The position numbers and the translations under genes are program-made. Below, in pieces: positions 34,202 through 44,639 of a stretch of 57,380 nucleotides of DNA. Position 1 is the first letter of the stretch; each line of letters begins with the position of its first letter. Where the stretch lies: NCBI GenBank assembly GCA_029946125.1, contig JAQSDX010000020.1, forward strand, positions 1 through 57,380, written 5' to 3'. The DNA comes from Candidatus Methylobacter titanis. GTDB taxonomy: Bacteria; Pseudomonadota; Gammaproteobacteria; Methylococcales; Methylomonadaceae. The notes under the pieces are model-generated. The model saw nothing but the letters and a program-made list of their open reading frames with translations, was not told where the DNA came from and made no database searches.

Positions 34202-35911
34202 TTAAGCCAGTTTAGCCTTCAAAAAATCAATAATATTCGCAAACGGAATTTCCTCGTTTGCTTCAGCCGTTCTGGCCTTGTACTCAACCGTACCGGAATC
34301 CAGGCCGCGATCGCCAACCACGATGCAGTGCGGGATGCCGATCAGTTCCATGTCGGAAAACATAAACCCGGCGCGTACTTTCCGGTCATCGAATAACACA
34401 TCGATTCCGGCAGCCAGTAAATCCTGATATAGCTGTTCCGATGCCACTCTCAGACGCTCCGATTTATGCATATTCATCGGGCAGAGGGCGACCTGGAAAG
34501 GCGCAAGGTTGGCTGACCAGATGATGCCTTTAGCGTCATGATTCTGTTCGATGGCGGCGGCGACAACGCGGGAAATACCGATACCGTAACAACCCATGGT
34601 CATGATCTGGTTTTTGCCGCCTTCGTTAATAACCCCGGCTTTCATGGCTTCGCTGTACTTGGTGCCCAGCTGGAAAATATGGCCGACTTCAATGCCGCGA
34701 GCCAGGGTGATTTGGCCTTTGCCGTCCGGGCTGGGGTCGCCTTCAACTACCATGCGCAGGTCGGCAATATGGTCAGGAACCGGTAAGTCGCGTTCCCAGT
34801 TGACGCCTTGATAATGCTTGCCGTCCTGATTCGCGCCGCAAACGAAATCGGACATTAAAGTCACGCTACGGTCGGCAATGATCTTGATGTTCAAGCCTAT
34901 CGGGCCGATGGAGCCGGGTTTGCAGTTGCAGACGCCGCCCATTTGCTCATCGCTGGCGAATTCAAGCGGCGAGGCGATGCCGTCGATTTTTATCGCTTTA
35001 ATGTCGTTAAGGTTATGGTCGCCCCTTAACAGTAGCGCAACCAGCGTGTCGTCTTCGCCTTTAACAATTAATGTCTTGAGACATTGCGTGGCAGGAATAT
35101 TTAAAAAACCGCAGACTTCTTCGATGCTGTGCTGGTTGGGCGTATCAATCAGCGTCAAGGCTTCGGTAGCCGCACCACGAGAGCCGGAAGGCATCACCGC
35201 TTCGGCTTTTTCGACATTGGCGGCATAGTCGCTGTCGGTCGAGAACGCAATCGCATCTTCGCCGGAATCGGCCAGCACATGGAATTCATGCGAGATTGCG
35301 CCGCCGATCGAACCGGAATCGGCGATAACTGCGCGAAAATTCAAACCCAGATGATTGAATATATTGGTGTAAGCCTGATACATCGCATCGTAAGTGACCT
35401 GCAACGATTCATGGTCCAAATGAAAGGAATAGGCGTCTTTCATGATAAATTCGCGCGAACGCATCACGCCGAAACGGGGACGGATTTCATCGCGGAATTT
35501 GGACTGAATCTGGTAATAAGTGATCGGCAGCTGCTTGTAGCTTTTGATCTCGTTGCGCGCCAGATCGGTAATAATTTCTTCGTGAGTGGGCCCCAGGCAA
35601 AAATCGCGATCATGACGGTCTTTTAAGCGCGCCAGTTCCGGGCCGTATTGTTCCCAGCGTCCGGTTTCCTGCCACAGTTCGGCGGGTTGCAGGCCGGGCA
35701 TTAACACTTCCAGCGCGCCGGTTTTTTCCATTGCTTCGCGGGTGATTTTCTCGACCTTACGCATGACCCGCAGTCCCAAGGGTAACCATGTGTAAAGACC
35801 CGCAGCCAGTTTGCGGATCAGGCCTGCGCGGATCATCAGTTGATGGCTGGCTATTTCGGCATCGGCTGGAGTTTCTTTAACGGTATTGAGCGGGAATTGA
35901 GTAGTACGCAT
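34202..35911 (-). CDS. proS: Prolyl-tRNA synthetase (bacterial type)
   Basis: The product has 569 residues (E. coli 572). Class II motifs are visible ([33 protein letters not shown]-like [52 protein letters not shown]), plus the INS editing domain between motifs 2 and 3 (~220-400, [18 protein letters not shown]) that deacylates Ala-tRNA(Pro). C-terminal anticodon-binding domain present. Alone in its transcription unit. Confidence 0.97.
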   Translation of the reverse strand: MRTTQFPLNTVKETPADAEIASHQLMIRAGLIRKLAAGLYTWLPLGLRVMRKVEKITREAMEKTGALEVLMPGLQPAELWQETGRWEQYGPELARLKDRHDRDFCLGPTHEEIITDLARNEIKSYKQLPITYYQIQSKFRDEIRPRFGVMRSREFIMKDAYSFHLDHESLQVTYDAMYQAYTNIFNHLGLNFRAVIADSGSIGGAISHEFHVLADSGEDAIAFSTDSDYAANVEKAEAVMPSGSRGAATEALTLIDTPNQHSIEEVCGFLNIPATQCLKTLIVKGEDDTLVALLLRGDHNLNDIKAIKIDGIASPLEFASDEQMGGVCNCKPGSIGPIGLNIKIIADRSVTLMSDFVCGANQDGKHYQGVNWERDLPVPDHIADLRMVVEGDPSPDGKGQITLARGIEVGHIFQLGTKYSEAMKAGVINEGGKNQIMTMGCYGIGISRVVAAAIEQNHDAKGIIWSANLAPFQVALCPMNMHKSERLRVASEQLYQDLLAAGIDVLFDDRKVRAGFMFSDMELIGIPHCIVVGDRGLDSGTVEYKARTAEANEEIPFANIIDFLKAKLA

Positions 35912-36300
35912 GTTATTTTAAGAGGCTGGACAATAAAAAACCGCTATTTTACAGATTTAATGCCGATTTAGTCATGCTGTTATCATAATCAACATAAATT
36001 ATGGGGATTGCCGGGCTAATTTGTTTTAGGTTTTTGTGGTAGAGGCGCTTCCGTGGTAACGCGGGTCATTTCTTTAACAGCGCCCGCCGCGCTCCTACAA
36101 GCAATCACCCTAGATACAGAATGTTCAATTCTCCAATTAAGGCCTGAATTCGGGTAAAATGGGCGATCATCTTGCAGGGATAGCTTGTCGGATTAATTTT
36201 TTTGTTATTTACATTAAATTATAATCAATCGACTTGGACCGTTTAGCATGTTGCGTTACCGGTTGTTCGTTGATATATCAAAATAACCAAGGGTTTCCTA
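35912..36300. other. Intergenic region between divergent proS and antiporter genes, with a decayed REP
   Basis: The gap is 389 bp. GTAGAGGCGC (36039) and GCGCTCCTAC (ending 36098) are the arms of a decayed copy of the 20862 repeat. TATAAT at 36220-36225 might belong to the antiporter promoter, but no matching -35 is seen at normal spacing. Nothing else recognised. Confidence 0.45.
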
Positions 36301-38394
36301 ATGAATCTTGATATATTTTTATCGCTGTTCAGTCTTATGCTGGTATCACTGGCGGTTTTTTTGCTCTCGAAAAAACTCAATTTTCCTTATACGGTATTGC
36401 TGGTTATCGCCGGTTCGCTGTTGGTGCCGCTTTCGCAAATAGAATTTTTCCATTTCATTACCAGTTTTGAGTTAACGCCGGAACTGCTGTTCTTTGTGTT
36501 CCTGCCGATACTGATTTTCGAATCGGCTTACAACATGAATATCCGTAGCGTCACCGAAAATATTTATTCTATAGGCTTATTGGCTGTAGTGGGCTTACTG
36601 ATCTCGACGCTGTTTATCGGTATTGTCGGTCATTACCTGTTCGGACTGGCCGGGTTTGCTGTGCCGATACTGGCTTTATTGCTGTTCGGCGCCATTATTT
36701 CGTCAACCGACCCGGTAGCCGTGCTGGCGCTGTTCAAAGAGTACGGTGCGCCACAACGCTTAACACTGATTTTCGAAGGCGAGAGTTTATTTAACGACGC
36801 TACCGGTTTCGCGGCATTCCTGGTGGTCTTGGACTTGATGATCCACGGTTTCACCGGCACCGACTCCATTATGTCGGCGTTGGGGTCATTTTTGATTATG
36901 TTGGTCGGGGGTTTTCTGTTTGGACTATTCATGGGTTTTTTATTTTCCAAGTTGATTGAAGCGGTCAAAGGTTATGAACACCTGGAAATTACTCTGACCT
37001 TGTTGGTCGCTCATTTTACCTTTATCTTCAGCGAAGTAATTTCTGAACATTTGGTGATTGCAGGCCAGCAAATTCGTTTGTCATCCATTATCGCCACCTT
37101 GATTGCCTCAATGGTCATCGGTAATTTCGGGCGCTACAAAATGTCGCCTCCGGTTGAAGAATATATGGAGAAATTTTGGAGCTATTTTGCCTTCGTCACT
37201 AACTCGCTGGTTTTTATTTTAATGGGATTATTGTTCGTCGATCTGGCGATTGATATGAATGTCGCCTTGTTGCCGATTTTGTTGGCGATTGCGGTGGTTG
37301 TGATCGGTCGTGCTGTTTCGGTTTATCCGTTGCTGTGGTTATTGAACAAAACCGGCAAGGAAGAACCAATACCGCGTAATTGGATGCATTTACTGGCCTG
37401 GGGCAGTTTGCGCGGCTCGCTGGCGGTCATCATGGTGCTGTTGATTCCTGACGATTTAACTATTCCCGGCTGGAATTTTACTATCAGTGTTAAGCAGTTT
37501 GTTGCTGCGGTTACCATTGGCAGTATCTATTTTACTTTATTGATTAAAGCGACAACGATTGGCAAAGTCATGCACATGTTAGGGATCGACGCGCTGACGC
37601 CTGAAGAAGAGGTCGGTTACCATAAAAGCAAGGCGCAAATATACGATGAATCAATGCTTAAATTAGACGAACTCTTGGAGACTAGATATTTAAATGAGCA
37701 GCAACATCAAACTCTTCAGCAGCGCTACCAGCGGTTGCATGATGGTGCCTGTCTACACTGTAAAGATGCTATCGGCGCTTCCAGCGATCTGATTGAAAAT
37801 ATGTTGCGTATCTATGCGCTAGGTGTTGAAAAAGGTGCGTTGAAAGAGGTTTACCAGCGCGGCGAAATCAACGAAAAAGTATACAAGAAAATTCTGAATA
37901 TGCTCTCTATTCAAACCGATCGGGTAGGGCGAGGTCATAAACAGGTTAAGTCAGTTAACGAACATTTTCCTATCGACACTCTGGAACGATTTGTGTTGCT
38001 GGTAAGTCGTCTGGCTTTCTGGCAGGATCATTCTTTTAAAGCGGAAGAGTTGTATCTTTATTACCGTACGCTGAACAAGATTATCGCTAAGGTTATCGAG
38101 TCGTTGGATGAAATCGGCAATTCCGGTCTGAGTGATGTTTTTGATGATCGTATCGCATTGGTAAAGTTACAAGCGCTTTATCAAGGATTAAATGTCAATA
38201 CGCGAAAAAAGATGGAGAATCTGATAAGAAATAATACCGAATTATTGAATCAGCTAAACCAAAAAGCTGCTGAAAAATCGTTGAATGCAGTGCAACTAGA
38301 AACCCTGGTTAAATTACACAAAAACGAAATAATTACCAGCAAGCTTTTCATTATGTTAAATCACGAGCATACGGAACAAAAAAATGCTGATTAA
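36301..38394 (+). CDS. CPA1-type cation/proton antiporter
   Basis: The product has 697 residues. About twelve transmembrane helices occupy ~1-425, with family motifs FFVFLPILIFESAYNMN, ISSTDPVAVLALFKEYGAP and FEGESLFNDATGFAAF; the Asp of FND is the ion-binding acidic residue of CPA1 exchangers. A hydrophilic, mainly helical C-terminal domain (~430-697) is likely cytoplasmic and regulatory. Exchanges Na+ or K+ for H+; which cation cannot be told from sequence. Single gene downstream of a 389-bp gap. Confidence 0.92.
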   Translation: MNLDIFLSLFSLMLVSLAVFLLSKKLNFPYTVLLVIAGSLLVPLSQIEFFHFITSFELTPELLFFVFLPILIFESAYNMNIRSVTENIYSIGLLAVVGLLISTLFIGIVGHYLFGLAGFAVPILALLLFGAIISSTDPVAVLALFKEYGAPQRLTLIFEGESLFNDATGFAAFLVVLDLMIHGFTGTDSIMSALGSFLIMLVGGFLFGLFMGFLFSKLIEAVKGYEHLEITLTLLVAHFTFIFSEVISEHLVIAGQQIRLSSIIATLIASMVIGNFGRYKMSPPVEEYMEKFWSYFAFVTNSLVFILMGLLFVDLAIDMNVALLPILLAIAVVVIGRAVSVYPLLWLLNKTGKEEPIPRNWMHLLAWGSLRGSLAVIMVLLIPDDLTIPGWNFTISVKQFVAAVTIGSIYFTLLIKATTIGKVMHMLGIDALTPEEEVGYHKSKAQIYDESMLKLDELLETRYLNEQQHQTLQQRYQRLHDGACLHCKDAIGASSDLIENMLRIYALGVEKGALKEVYQRGEINEKVYKKILNMLSIQTDRVGRGHKQVKSVNEHFPIDTLERFVLLVSRLAFWQDHSFKAEELYLYYRTLNKIIAKVIESLDEIGNSGLSDVFDDRIALVKLQALYQGLNVNTRKKMENLIRNNTELLNQLNQKAAEKSLNAVQLETLVKLHKNEIITSKLFIMLNHEHTEQKNAD

Positions 38395-38458
38395 GGATTT
38401 GTTGTTACGCATAAGTGTGATCTACGAAAAGCACGAAAAAATGGATGGGATGTTGCTA

Positions 38459-39690
38459 GTAGTGCGCCAAGCTTGATTTGGTGAATAGTTAATGTAATCT
38501 ATCAATTTCTTACAGCAACCTAATGAAATTGAAGAGCTACACAATGCCAGCAAAATTATATCGGGTAAAACTAACGGAAGCTGAACAAAACGAATTGAAG
38601 GCGCTAATCAACAAAGGTCGAATAGCCGCCCGAAAACAAACACATGCCCGAATACTCTTGCAATGTGATGAATCTGGTGTGGTTCCAGCCAAAAAGGATC
38701 AAGACATTGCGGAAGCTTTGAATACCAGCGCTCGAAGCGTAGAAAGGGTTCGTCAACGTTTTGTGGAAGAGGGCTTGGAATCGGCCCTAAATCGGAAGGT
38801 CGCAGAACGCAGCCATTTTAAAAAGCTGGATGGTGTAGCGGAAGCCTTTCTGATTGCCACAGCCTGTACTCAAGCCCCGGAAGGGCGAGCAGAGTGGACC
38901 ATGCAGTTATTGGCCGACAAACTGGTTGAATGCAAGATAGTCGATTCAATCAGCGATGAAACGGTTAGGCTAACATTAAAAAAAACGCGCTTAAACCGTG
39001 GTTAAAGGAATGTTGGTGTATTCCAGCCAAAGCGAATGCCGATTTTGTTTGTGCCATGGAAGATGTTCTTGAAGTTTATCAACGGCCATTTACGGATGAT
39101 GAAGTTTTGGTTTGCCTGGATGAAACCAGTAAACAGCACATCAAGGAAACTCGCACACCTTTACCGGCAAGGCCGGGTGAGCCGGAAAAATATGATTTCG
39201 AATATGAACGTAACGGCGTCAGTAACCTATTCATGCTATCTGCTCCACTTGAGGGATGGCGGCATGTAAAGGTTACCGATCATCATACCAAAGTCGATTG
39301 GGCGCATGTTATCAAGGAGTTAGTCGACGAACATTACCCTGAAAAGAAAAAAATAGTGTTGGTGATGGATAACTTGAATACGCACAAAACAAGCTCTCTT
39401 TATGCCACATTCAAACCTGAAGAAGCTCGCAGAATTGCAGAACGTTTAGAGATTCACTACACGCCTAAACATGGCAGTTGGTTGGATATGGCGGAAATAG
39501 AAATTGGCGTCATGGCTCGGCAATGCCTTAATCGACGAGTACCGGATCAAGAGTCGCTGAAACGTGAGATAGAGGCTTGGCAAGATGAGCGAAATAAAAA
39601 GGGCGTACGCGTGAACTGGCGTTTTACGACTCAGGATGCCAGAGTGAAATTGAAATCCCTATATCCGACAATATAGCATTGGCCGACTAC
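38459..39690 (+). mobile_element. IS630-family insertion sequence
   Basis: Terminal inverted repeats: GTAGTGCGCCAAGC at 38459 and GCATTGGCCGACTAC ending at 39690 (its complement GTAGTCGGCCAATGC). Both ends are flanked by TA (38457-38458 and 39691-39692), the target dinucleotide duplicated by IS630. Total about 1232 bp. The transposase frame is split by a -1 slip at eight A residues. Confidence 0.88.
38544..39676 (+). CDS. IS630-family transposase expressed through a -1 frameshift
   Basis: The first frame (ATG 38544 preceded by GAAGAG; ATG 38523 possible) encodes an N-terminal HTH region (LNTSARSVERVRQRFVEEGLESALNRK) and stops at 39005. The second frame is open through 39676. At 38978-38985 eight A residues follow TT; slipping back one base turns LKKTRLNRG-stop into LKKNALKPWLKECW, the family's typical junction. 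The second part contains DDE acids: CLDETSK (first Asp), VMDNLNTHK (second Asp) and WLDMAEIEI (Glu). Frameshifting is known for IS630 relatives, so it is probably functional rather than broken. Confidence 0.88.
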
Positions 39691-39809
39691 TAGGACTGAA
39701 CAGGGGATGTTGGTCTATCCAGTTTGAGATCCTGAATCAGAAGAAACTAAGATCGTAGGGAGGCGATCCGGCAGATTGCCCTTATTTTCGCCGCATTTCT
39801 CTGGACAAT

Positions 39810-39848
39810 AAAAAACCCGCGAAGCCTTACGACTTGCGGGTTTTTGTA
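39810..39848 (-). terminator. Intrinsic terminator for tRNA-Leu
   Basis: AAACCCGC and GCGGGTTT arms flank a short loop; read on the minus strand the hairpin is followed by a T run. It lies ~30 bases beyond the tRNA 3' end. Confidence 0.8.
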
Positions 39849-39876
39849 GTTCTTTGCACGGCTCTGAACCAATGTT

Positions 39877-39963
39877 TGGTACCGAGGGCCGGAATCGAAC
39901 CGGCACTGAGTCACCCCAACCGGATTTTGAATCCGGCGCGTCTACCAGTTCCGCCACCCCGGC
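39877..39963 (-). tRNA. tRNA-Leu (anticodon CAA)
   Basis: 87 nt on the minus strand with encoded 3' CCA. The acceptor stem begins GCCGGGG and ends with CTCGGTACCA (near-complementary). Anticodon arm CCGGA-TTCAAAA-TCCGG gives anticodon CAA, reading TTG. A long variable arm (GGTTGGGGTGACTC region) marks it as a class II (Leu-type) tRNA. The T arm is CCGGTTCGATTCCGG. Confidence 0.96.
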
Positions 39964-40053
39964 AAAGAACGTGTATTATAGGTAACGTTTATCGAAAAAG
40001 CTATTTTTTTTTAAAGGTGTATTCGGAAGCCTAACCTGATACTATCGCCCGCT

Positions 40054-41073
40054 ATGAAAAAAAGTGATTTTAACTACCTGTTACCCGAAGCGCTAATTGC
40101 GCAAAAACCCTTGGCAGAACGCGACGCAAGTCGTCTGTTGTGTATGGATCGCCATACCGGACAGATAACCGACCGGCAGTTTACCGATTTTATCGATTTG
40201 ATCGATCAGCGCGATTTGCTTGTTTTTAATGATACCAAAGTGATTCCTGCCAGGTTGTTTGGCAAGAAACCAAGCGGCGGTAAAGTCGAGATTCTTATCG
40301 AGCGCATTCTGGATGACCATCGCGCTATCGCTCATGTCAGATCAAGCAAATCGGCAAAAGCCGGTACGCTGATAGCATTGGACAAAGGTTATTGCTGCGA
40401 AGTGTTGGGCAGGGAAGATGACCTGTTTCAGCTGGAATTTAAAGGCGATACCCGTTTGCTCAGTATATTGGAGCAAATCGGCCATATTCCGTTGCCGCCT
40501 TATATTACCCGTGAAGATGATCAATCTGATCTGACCCGCTATCAAACCGTTTTTGCCAGAGAGGCTGGAGCTGTTGCCGCGCCCACCGCAGGCCTGCATT
40601 TTGATCAAGCGATGATGGACAAGCTTAAAGCCAAAGGTGTACAAAGGGCTTTTGTGACTTTGCATGTCGGCAGCGGCACCTTTCAGCCGGTCAGGGTAGA
40701 AGATTTATCCGAACATTTAATGCACAAGGAATATTTTGTCGTGTTGCCGGAAACGGTAGCCGCTGTTCAGCAAGCCAGAGCAAGAGGAGGCCGTGTTATC
40801 GCGGTCGGCACGACGGCGGTCAGGGCGCTGGAATCGGCATCCCAAAGCGGCCAATTGGAAACCGGTTTTGGCGATACCGATTTGTTTGTCACTCCCGGTT
40901 ATCAATTCAAATCGGTTGATGCGATGTTGACCAACTTCCATCTGCCCGAGTCCACCTTGCTGATGCTGGTTTCAGCGTTTGCCGGTTACGCGCCTATTAT
41001 GAACGCCTACAGCCATGCTATCGATGAATCTTACCGATTTTTCAGTTATGGCGATGCGATGTTTTTGGGGTAA
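40054..41073 (+). CDS. queA: S-adenosylmethionine:tRNA ribosyltransferase-isomerase
   Basis: The product has 339 residues (E. coli 356). It transfers and isomerises the ribose of AdoMet to 7-aminomethyl-7-deazaguanine in tRNA, forming epoxyqueuosine. Family sequence is seen throughout: [100 protein letters not shown]. Adjacent tgt or yajC genes are not present downstream. Confidence 0.97.
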   Translation: MKKSDFNYLLPEALIAQKPLAERDASRLLCMDRHTGQITDRQFTDFIDLIDQRDLLVFNDTKVIPARLFGKKPSGGKVEILIERILDDHRAIAHVRSSKSAKAGTLIALDKGYCCEVLGREDDLFQLEFKGDTRLLSILEQIGHIPLPPYITREDDQSDLTRYQTVFAREAGAVAAPTAGLHFDQAMMDKLKAKGVQRAFVTLHVGSGTFQPVRVEDLSEHLMHKEYFVVLPETVAAVQQARARGGRVIAVGTTAVRALESASQSGQLETGFGDTDLFVTPGYQFKSVDAMLTNFHLPESTLLMLVSAFAGYAPIMNAYSHAIDESYRFFSYGDAMFLG

Positions 41074-41096
41074 TAATGTTATAGGGAGTATGCGCT

Positions 41097-41197
41097 GGTT
41101 CCCAATCTTCAGCTTGGGAACCTAGAAGGTGGAGCTCTGGGTTCGCGAGACAGGAAGCGGGAGCTTCCAATACTGAATTACCAAGCTGGAGCTTGGG
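41097..41197. repeat. GTTCCCAAGCT-type palindromic repeats
   Basis: GGTTCCCAA (41097-41105) and TTGGGAACC (41114-41122) form a hairpin, and CCAAGCTGGAGCTTGG (41181-41196) is a second palindrome followed by GAACTAG. These look like two copies of one dispersed repeat, between queA and the helicase gene. Confidence 0.7.
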
Positions 41198-41317
41198 AAC
41201 TAGCGAAGAGGACTAAGCATTAATAACGATCGAAAAAAAACCAGGCCTGATCGAATAAACTACAAAACAAGCTTACTGGCAGGCTGTTTTGCCTTACACA
41301 CGAGGCTTTTTCGGTCA

Positions 41318-43942
41318 TTGACCTTAGATAAAGCGGGCGTGGTGTTGTCAGGAAAAAAATCCCCCACCACCAAAATTGCATTTTTAACGGCAGGCCTGGA
41401 CTTTGTTGTTGAGCGCGGTTATTTCTGGGATGCTTTGGTCATACACACTGAAGACGGCCACGTTATTCGTTTTGGCGGTATTGCCAAAGATCAGTCGCAA
41501 AAAATCAAAAGTGAGCTGGATTCGCAAGCTCAAAGCTATATCAAACGTTATTACCAGACCCTTGTGCCTGATTTAAAACAGGCTTATTTGCAAGCCGCGT
41601 TTTTATTTAATGGTCAGCGCTATATTCGTTATCCCATTGCCCGGCAATGGCTAAAAACCCATGAGCATTTACGTGACGGCGTTTGTCGTCAGGATTTATT
41701 ACGCTATTTAAACGATGAAGCGACGCTGTGGGCCGAATTCATTCGTCCATTTTTGGATAATGCTCATCACATTGGCCTCATCAATGAGGCCTATATCCAA
41801 ACGCAACTCTCCCGTTATCAAGGCTATTTTGATCAAGTAGAAAGCAATCCGTTAACGGATAAGCAACGTAAAGCTTGCGTGATTGATGAGCAGAATAATT
41901 TGGTTCTTGCCGGTGCAGGTACCGGCAAGACCAGCACCATGATCGGCAGGGCAGGGTATCTATTGAAATCGGGTTTGGCAACAACCGATAAAATTCTGAT
42001 GCTGGCTTATGCCAATAAGGCGGCCAAAGAAATGGAACAGAGGATTCAGCAAAAATTAGCCATCAACACGCTGACCGTCAAGACTTTTCATGCTCTGGGC
42101 AAACAGATTATTACTAAAGTGGAAGGCGCGGTTCCGGCCATTAACAAGATGGCCGAAGATGGCGCGTTGAGAGCCAAATTTGTCGATGACCAAATCAAGC
42201 AATTTTTACTCGATGACCGTTATAAATCGCGACTGGTCACTTACTTTATCCGATTTACCTATCCCTATAAAAGCAAGTTCGCTTTCAAAACACTCGGCGC
42301 TTACAACCAATACATCCTAGAAAATGAGCTGCGCACTTTGCAGGGCGAATTAGTCAAGAGTTACGAAGAATGCGAAATTGCCAATTATTTATACCGGCAA
42401 GGTGTTGCTTACCGGTATGAGGCCAATTATGAGGTGAACACCGCAAGTCCCGATTATAAAGCCTATCAACCCGATTTTTATTTGCCGGAATACGCTATCT
42501 ATATTGAACATTTCGCTGTGAATGAGCGCAATGAAACGCCGCCGTTCATGGATCGGGCAAAATATCTCGAAGGCATGGCATGGAAACGGGCATTGCATGG
42601 CACGCATCAAACCCGGCTGATTGAAACCTATAGCTATCAGAAACATCAGGGTGTTTTGACTCAGGTTTTAAGAGCTCGCTTGTTGGAAGCCGGTGTTAAT
42701 TTTAGACCTTTGGCGGATGATGTCTTGTTAACTCAACTGCACCAGTTGGGTGAAATATCGAAGTTCAGCGAATTAATCGCTAATGTATTGGTGCTATTTA
42801 AAACGGCCTATCTTTCGATACCCAGCTTGGGCCATCTGGCGCAGCGACATGAGGATAAAGAACGCATGCTGGCTGCGGCTAAGCTGTTCGAGCCGGTTTA
42901 TGAGGCGTATCAACAACAGTTACGCATGACCGAGACCATCGATTTTGACGACATGATCAGTACCGCCATTGCTTATGTGGAATCCGGGCAATATCAATCG
43001 GCATACCGGTATATTCTGGTCGATGAATTTCAGGATATTTCAGCAAGCCGGGCCAGACTGGTTAAGGCTTTATTGGCACAGAATTCTGACAATAGCCTGT
43101 TTTGTGTCGGTGATGATTGGCAGTCCATTTATCGCTTTGCCGGCAGCGATGTTTCGATCACCAAGGATTTTGAAAAACACTTCGGTTTTACCGCGACCAA
43201 TGTGCTGGACAAGACTTTCCGCTTCAATAACAAAATCGGCGAGCTTGCAGCAAGATTCGTTAACCAAAATCCGGCGCAGCTTGAAAAAACCATCCACAGT
43301 GCTCGGATGGTTAATAAATCAGCGGTTTCTCTGATTAAAACCGCTAGTGAAGCGACCGGAATCAATGCAGCATTGACGGCTATTTATCAAAAACAAGCGG
43401 GTAGTAGTGCCAGTGTGCTTATACTGGCGAGATTCAGTTTTAAAAAGCCCGATCTTTCCGATTTGAAACAACAATTTCCGTCGTTAAACATCGAATTTAT
43501 GACGGTACATGCGGCTAAAGGCAAGGAAGCGGATTATGTGATTATAGTGGGACTGGAACACGGCAAACACGGGTTCCCGTCGGAAAAATCCACGCATCCT
43601 TTGCTGGACATGCTGTTACCCAAAGCAGAAGACTTTAAACATGCAGAAGAACGCCGGTTGTTTTATGTAGCGCTGACGCGAGCGAGACATCATGTTTATT
43701 TGCTTGCCGATGGTAATAAAGCGTCCGGTTTTATTCGTGAATTAGTCGATAACAACTACGACATCCTGACCGATGAATTTACCGGCAAGGGATTTCAAAA
43801 ACAGTTAGCCGACACGCCGTGTAAGTGTTGCAAAACCGGTTATCTGGTCGAGAGAAAAGGCCCGCACGGTGTTTTTTTCGGCTGTAATCAATATCCGCTG
43901 TGCAATTATACTCAGAAGACACCGTCTACAGTGCGGCGATAA
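41318..43942 (+). CDS. HelD-like UvrD-family DNA helicase with an inserted nuclease-like domain and zinc finger
   Basis: The product has 874 residues from TTG 41318. In-frame sequence continues upstream to about 41219 (ATT, preceded by GAAGAGGA), so the true start may be earlier. Like E. coli HelD it has an N-terminal PH-like region (VERGYFWDALVIHTEDGHVIRFGG), then helicase motifs: LAGAGTGKTSTMIGRAGYLL (I), LMLAYANKAAKEM (Ia), LVDEFQDIS (II), VGDDWQSIYRFAGSD (III), MTVHAAKGKEADYVIIVGLE (V) and VALTRARHHVYLL (VI). Unlike E. coli HelD (684 residues), residues ~345-450 hold PD-(D/E)XK-like sequence (YQPDFYLPEYAIYIEHF), and the C-terminus has a topoisomerase-type C4 zinc finger (CKCC...GCNQYPLC). 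A 3'-5' helicase is expected; nuclease activity is inference. Confidence 0.87.
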   Translation: MTLDKAGVVLSGKKSPTTKIAFLTAGLDFVVERGYFWDALVIHTEDGHVIRFGGIAKDQSQKIKSELDSQAQSYIKRYYQTLVPDLKQAYLQAAFLFNGQRYIRYPIARQWLKTHEHLRDGVCRQDLLRYLNDEATLWAEFIRPFLDNAHHIGLINEAYIQTQLSRYQGYFDQVESNPLTDKQRKACVIDEQNNLVLAGAGTGKTSTMIGRAGYLLKSGLATTDKILMLAYANKAAKEMEQRIQQKLAINTLTVKTFHALGKQIITKVEGAVPAINKMAEDGALRAKFVDDQIKQFLLDDRYKSRLVTYFIRFTYPYKSKFAFKTLGAYNQYILENELRTLQGELVKSYEECEIANYLYRQGVAYRYEANYEVNTASPDYKAYQPDFYLPEYAIYIEHFAVNERNETPPFMDRAKYLEGMAWKRALHGTHQTRLIETYSYQKHQGVLTQVLRARLLEAGVNFRPLADDVLLTQLHQLGEISKFSELIANVLVLFKTAYLSIPSLGHLAQRHEDKERMLAAAKLFEPVYEAYQQQLRMTETIDFDDMISTAIAYVESGQYQSAYRYILVDEFQDISASRARLVKALLAQNSDNSLFCVGDDWQSIYRFAGSDVSITKDFEKHFGFTATNVLDKTFRFNNKIGELAARFVNQNPAQLEKTIHSARMVNKSAVSLIKTASEATGINAALTAIYQKQAGSSASVLILARFSFKKPDLSDLKQQFPSLNIEFMTVHAAKGKEADYVIIVGLEHGKHGFPSEKSTHPLLDMLLPKAEDFKHAEERRLFYVALTRARHHVYLLADGNKASGFIRELVDNNYDILTDEFTGKGFQKQLADTPCKCCKTGYLVERKGPHGVFFGCNQYPLCNYTQKTPSTVRR

Positions 43943-44414
43943 ATGAGAAATCATGGCGATTTCAGGCTGTGCAAGAATCACATCTTGTGATTTTGTAGAG
44001 TGACCTGAAAGCGGCAAAAATATGCAGAGAAACTGCGTTAGCAGATAGGGGGTAATAGCTCGGCAATTGTTCCTGCATTGCTCTCGGCAACCGCTCCATG
44101 CGTTGCTCTACCTCCCCCATCCTTGGGGTCGTACCTCTTTGCATAACCCACAAGGATGTGGGGAAAGCTTCCGCCCCTTACCTACATCCGTGTAGGCAAT
44201 GCAGATTTTGCATGGAGCAAAAATCTGTCCATGCGAGTCGTAAAGCGCCTATTGTTGGTATCGCGTATTGCGCCGAATGAGAGTCTCGCCATGCGACACA
44301 ATACGTTACGCCCAGGTTCTACGGATTGTGCCTTCGGCGGTTCCCCCTTCTTTTCAGCTATGCGATGCGATGTTTTGGGCTTGGCCGAGCAGATTTAGTT
44401 GCAGCAAAGAGAGA
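43943..44414. other. 472-bp intergenic region built of repeats
   Basis: No supported gene. 44060-44143 holds an inverted copy of the MDAGG element. Further along, GTAGGCAATGCAGATTTTGC and GCATGGAGCAAAAATCTGTC have paired halves. GCGCCTATTGTTGGTA near 44247 matches the icd upstream region, and alternating GCGTATTGCGC/ATGCGACACAATACGTTACG stretches look like decayed palindromes. Confidence 0.6.
44060..44143 (-). repeat. Intergenic copy of the MDAGG-type repeat
   Basis: On the minus strand: ATGCAAAGAGGTACGACCCC, AAGGATGGGGGAGGTAGAGC, AACGCATGGAGCGGTTGCCG, AGAGCAATGCAGGAACAATT. Nearly the same order as in mfd and purL, with AAAG for CAGG at the 5' part. Confidence 0.85.
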
Positions 44415-44639
44415 TTATTCTACGTCAATCTGTTTGCCATCTTCGATCATCCGGTTTCCTCGTTCAACCTTGGCTTTGCCTTGCTCAACCATTATTGAGC
44501 CTTGTTCCCATTCTGCATTGCCTTCTTTAATCATTTCTTTTCCACGATCAACCATTTGGCCTCCTAGTGTTGGGGTGCTTGAGCATCCTACGAGTAACGT
44601 AATAATTGTTGATATCAGTATAAGGTTAAGTTTTTTCAT
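44415..44639 (-). CDS. Small lipoprotein of unknown function
   Basis: The product has 74 residues. A lipoprotein signal (MKKLNLILISTIITLLVGC, lipobox LVGC with Cys19) is followed by SSTPTLGGQM and three related charged stretches (MVDRGKEMIKEGN, MVEQGKAKVERGN, MIEDGKQIDVE), which look like a repeated 11-residue helix unit. Periplasmic or membrane-tethered. No family recognised. Divergent from mfd. Confidence 0.7.
   Translation of the reverse strand: MKKLNLILISTIITLLVGCSSTPTLGGQMVDRGKEMIKEGNAEWEQGSIMVEQGKAKVERGNRMIEDGKQIDVE

Noticed and set aside
38523-39676. IS630 transposase as a pseudogene broken by a frameshift
   Set aside because: The break lies on a run of eight A and the -1 product restores the family junction, fitting programmed frameshifting.
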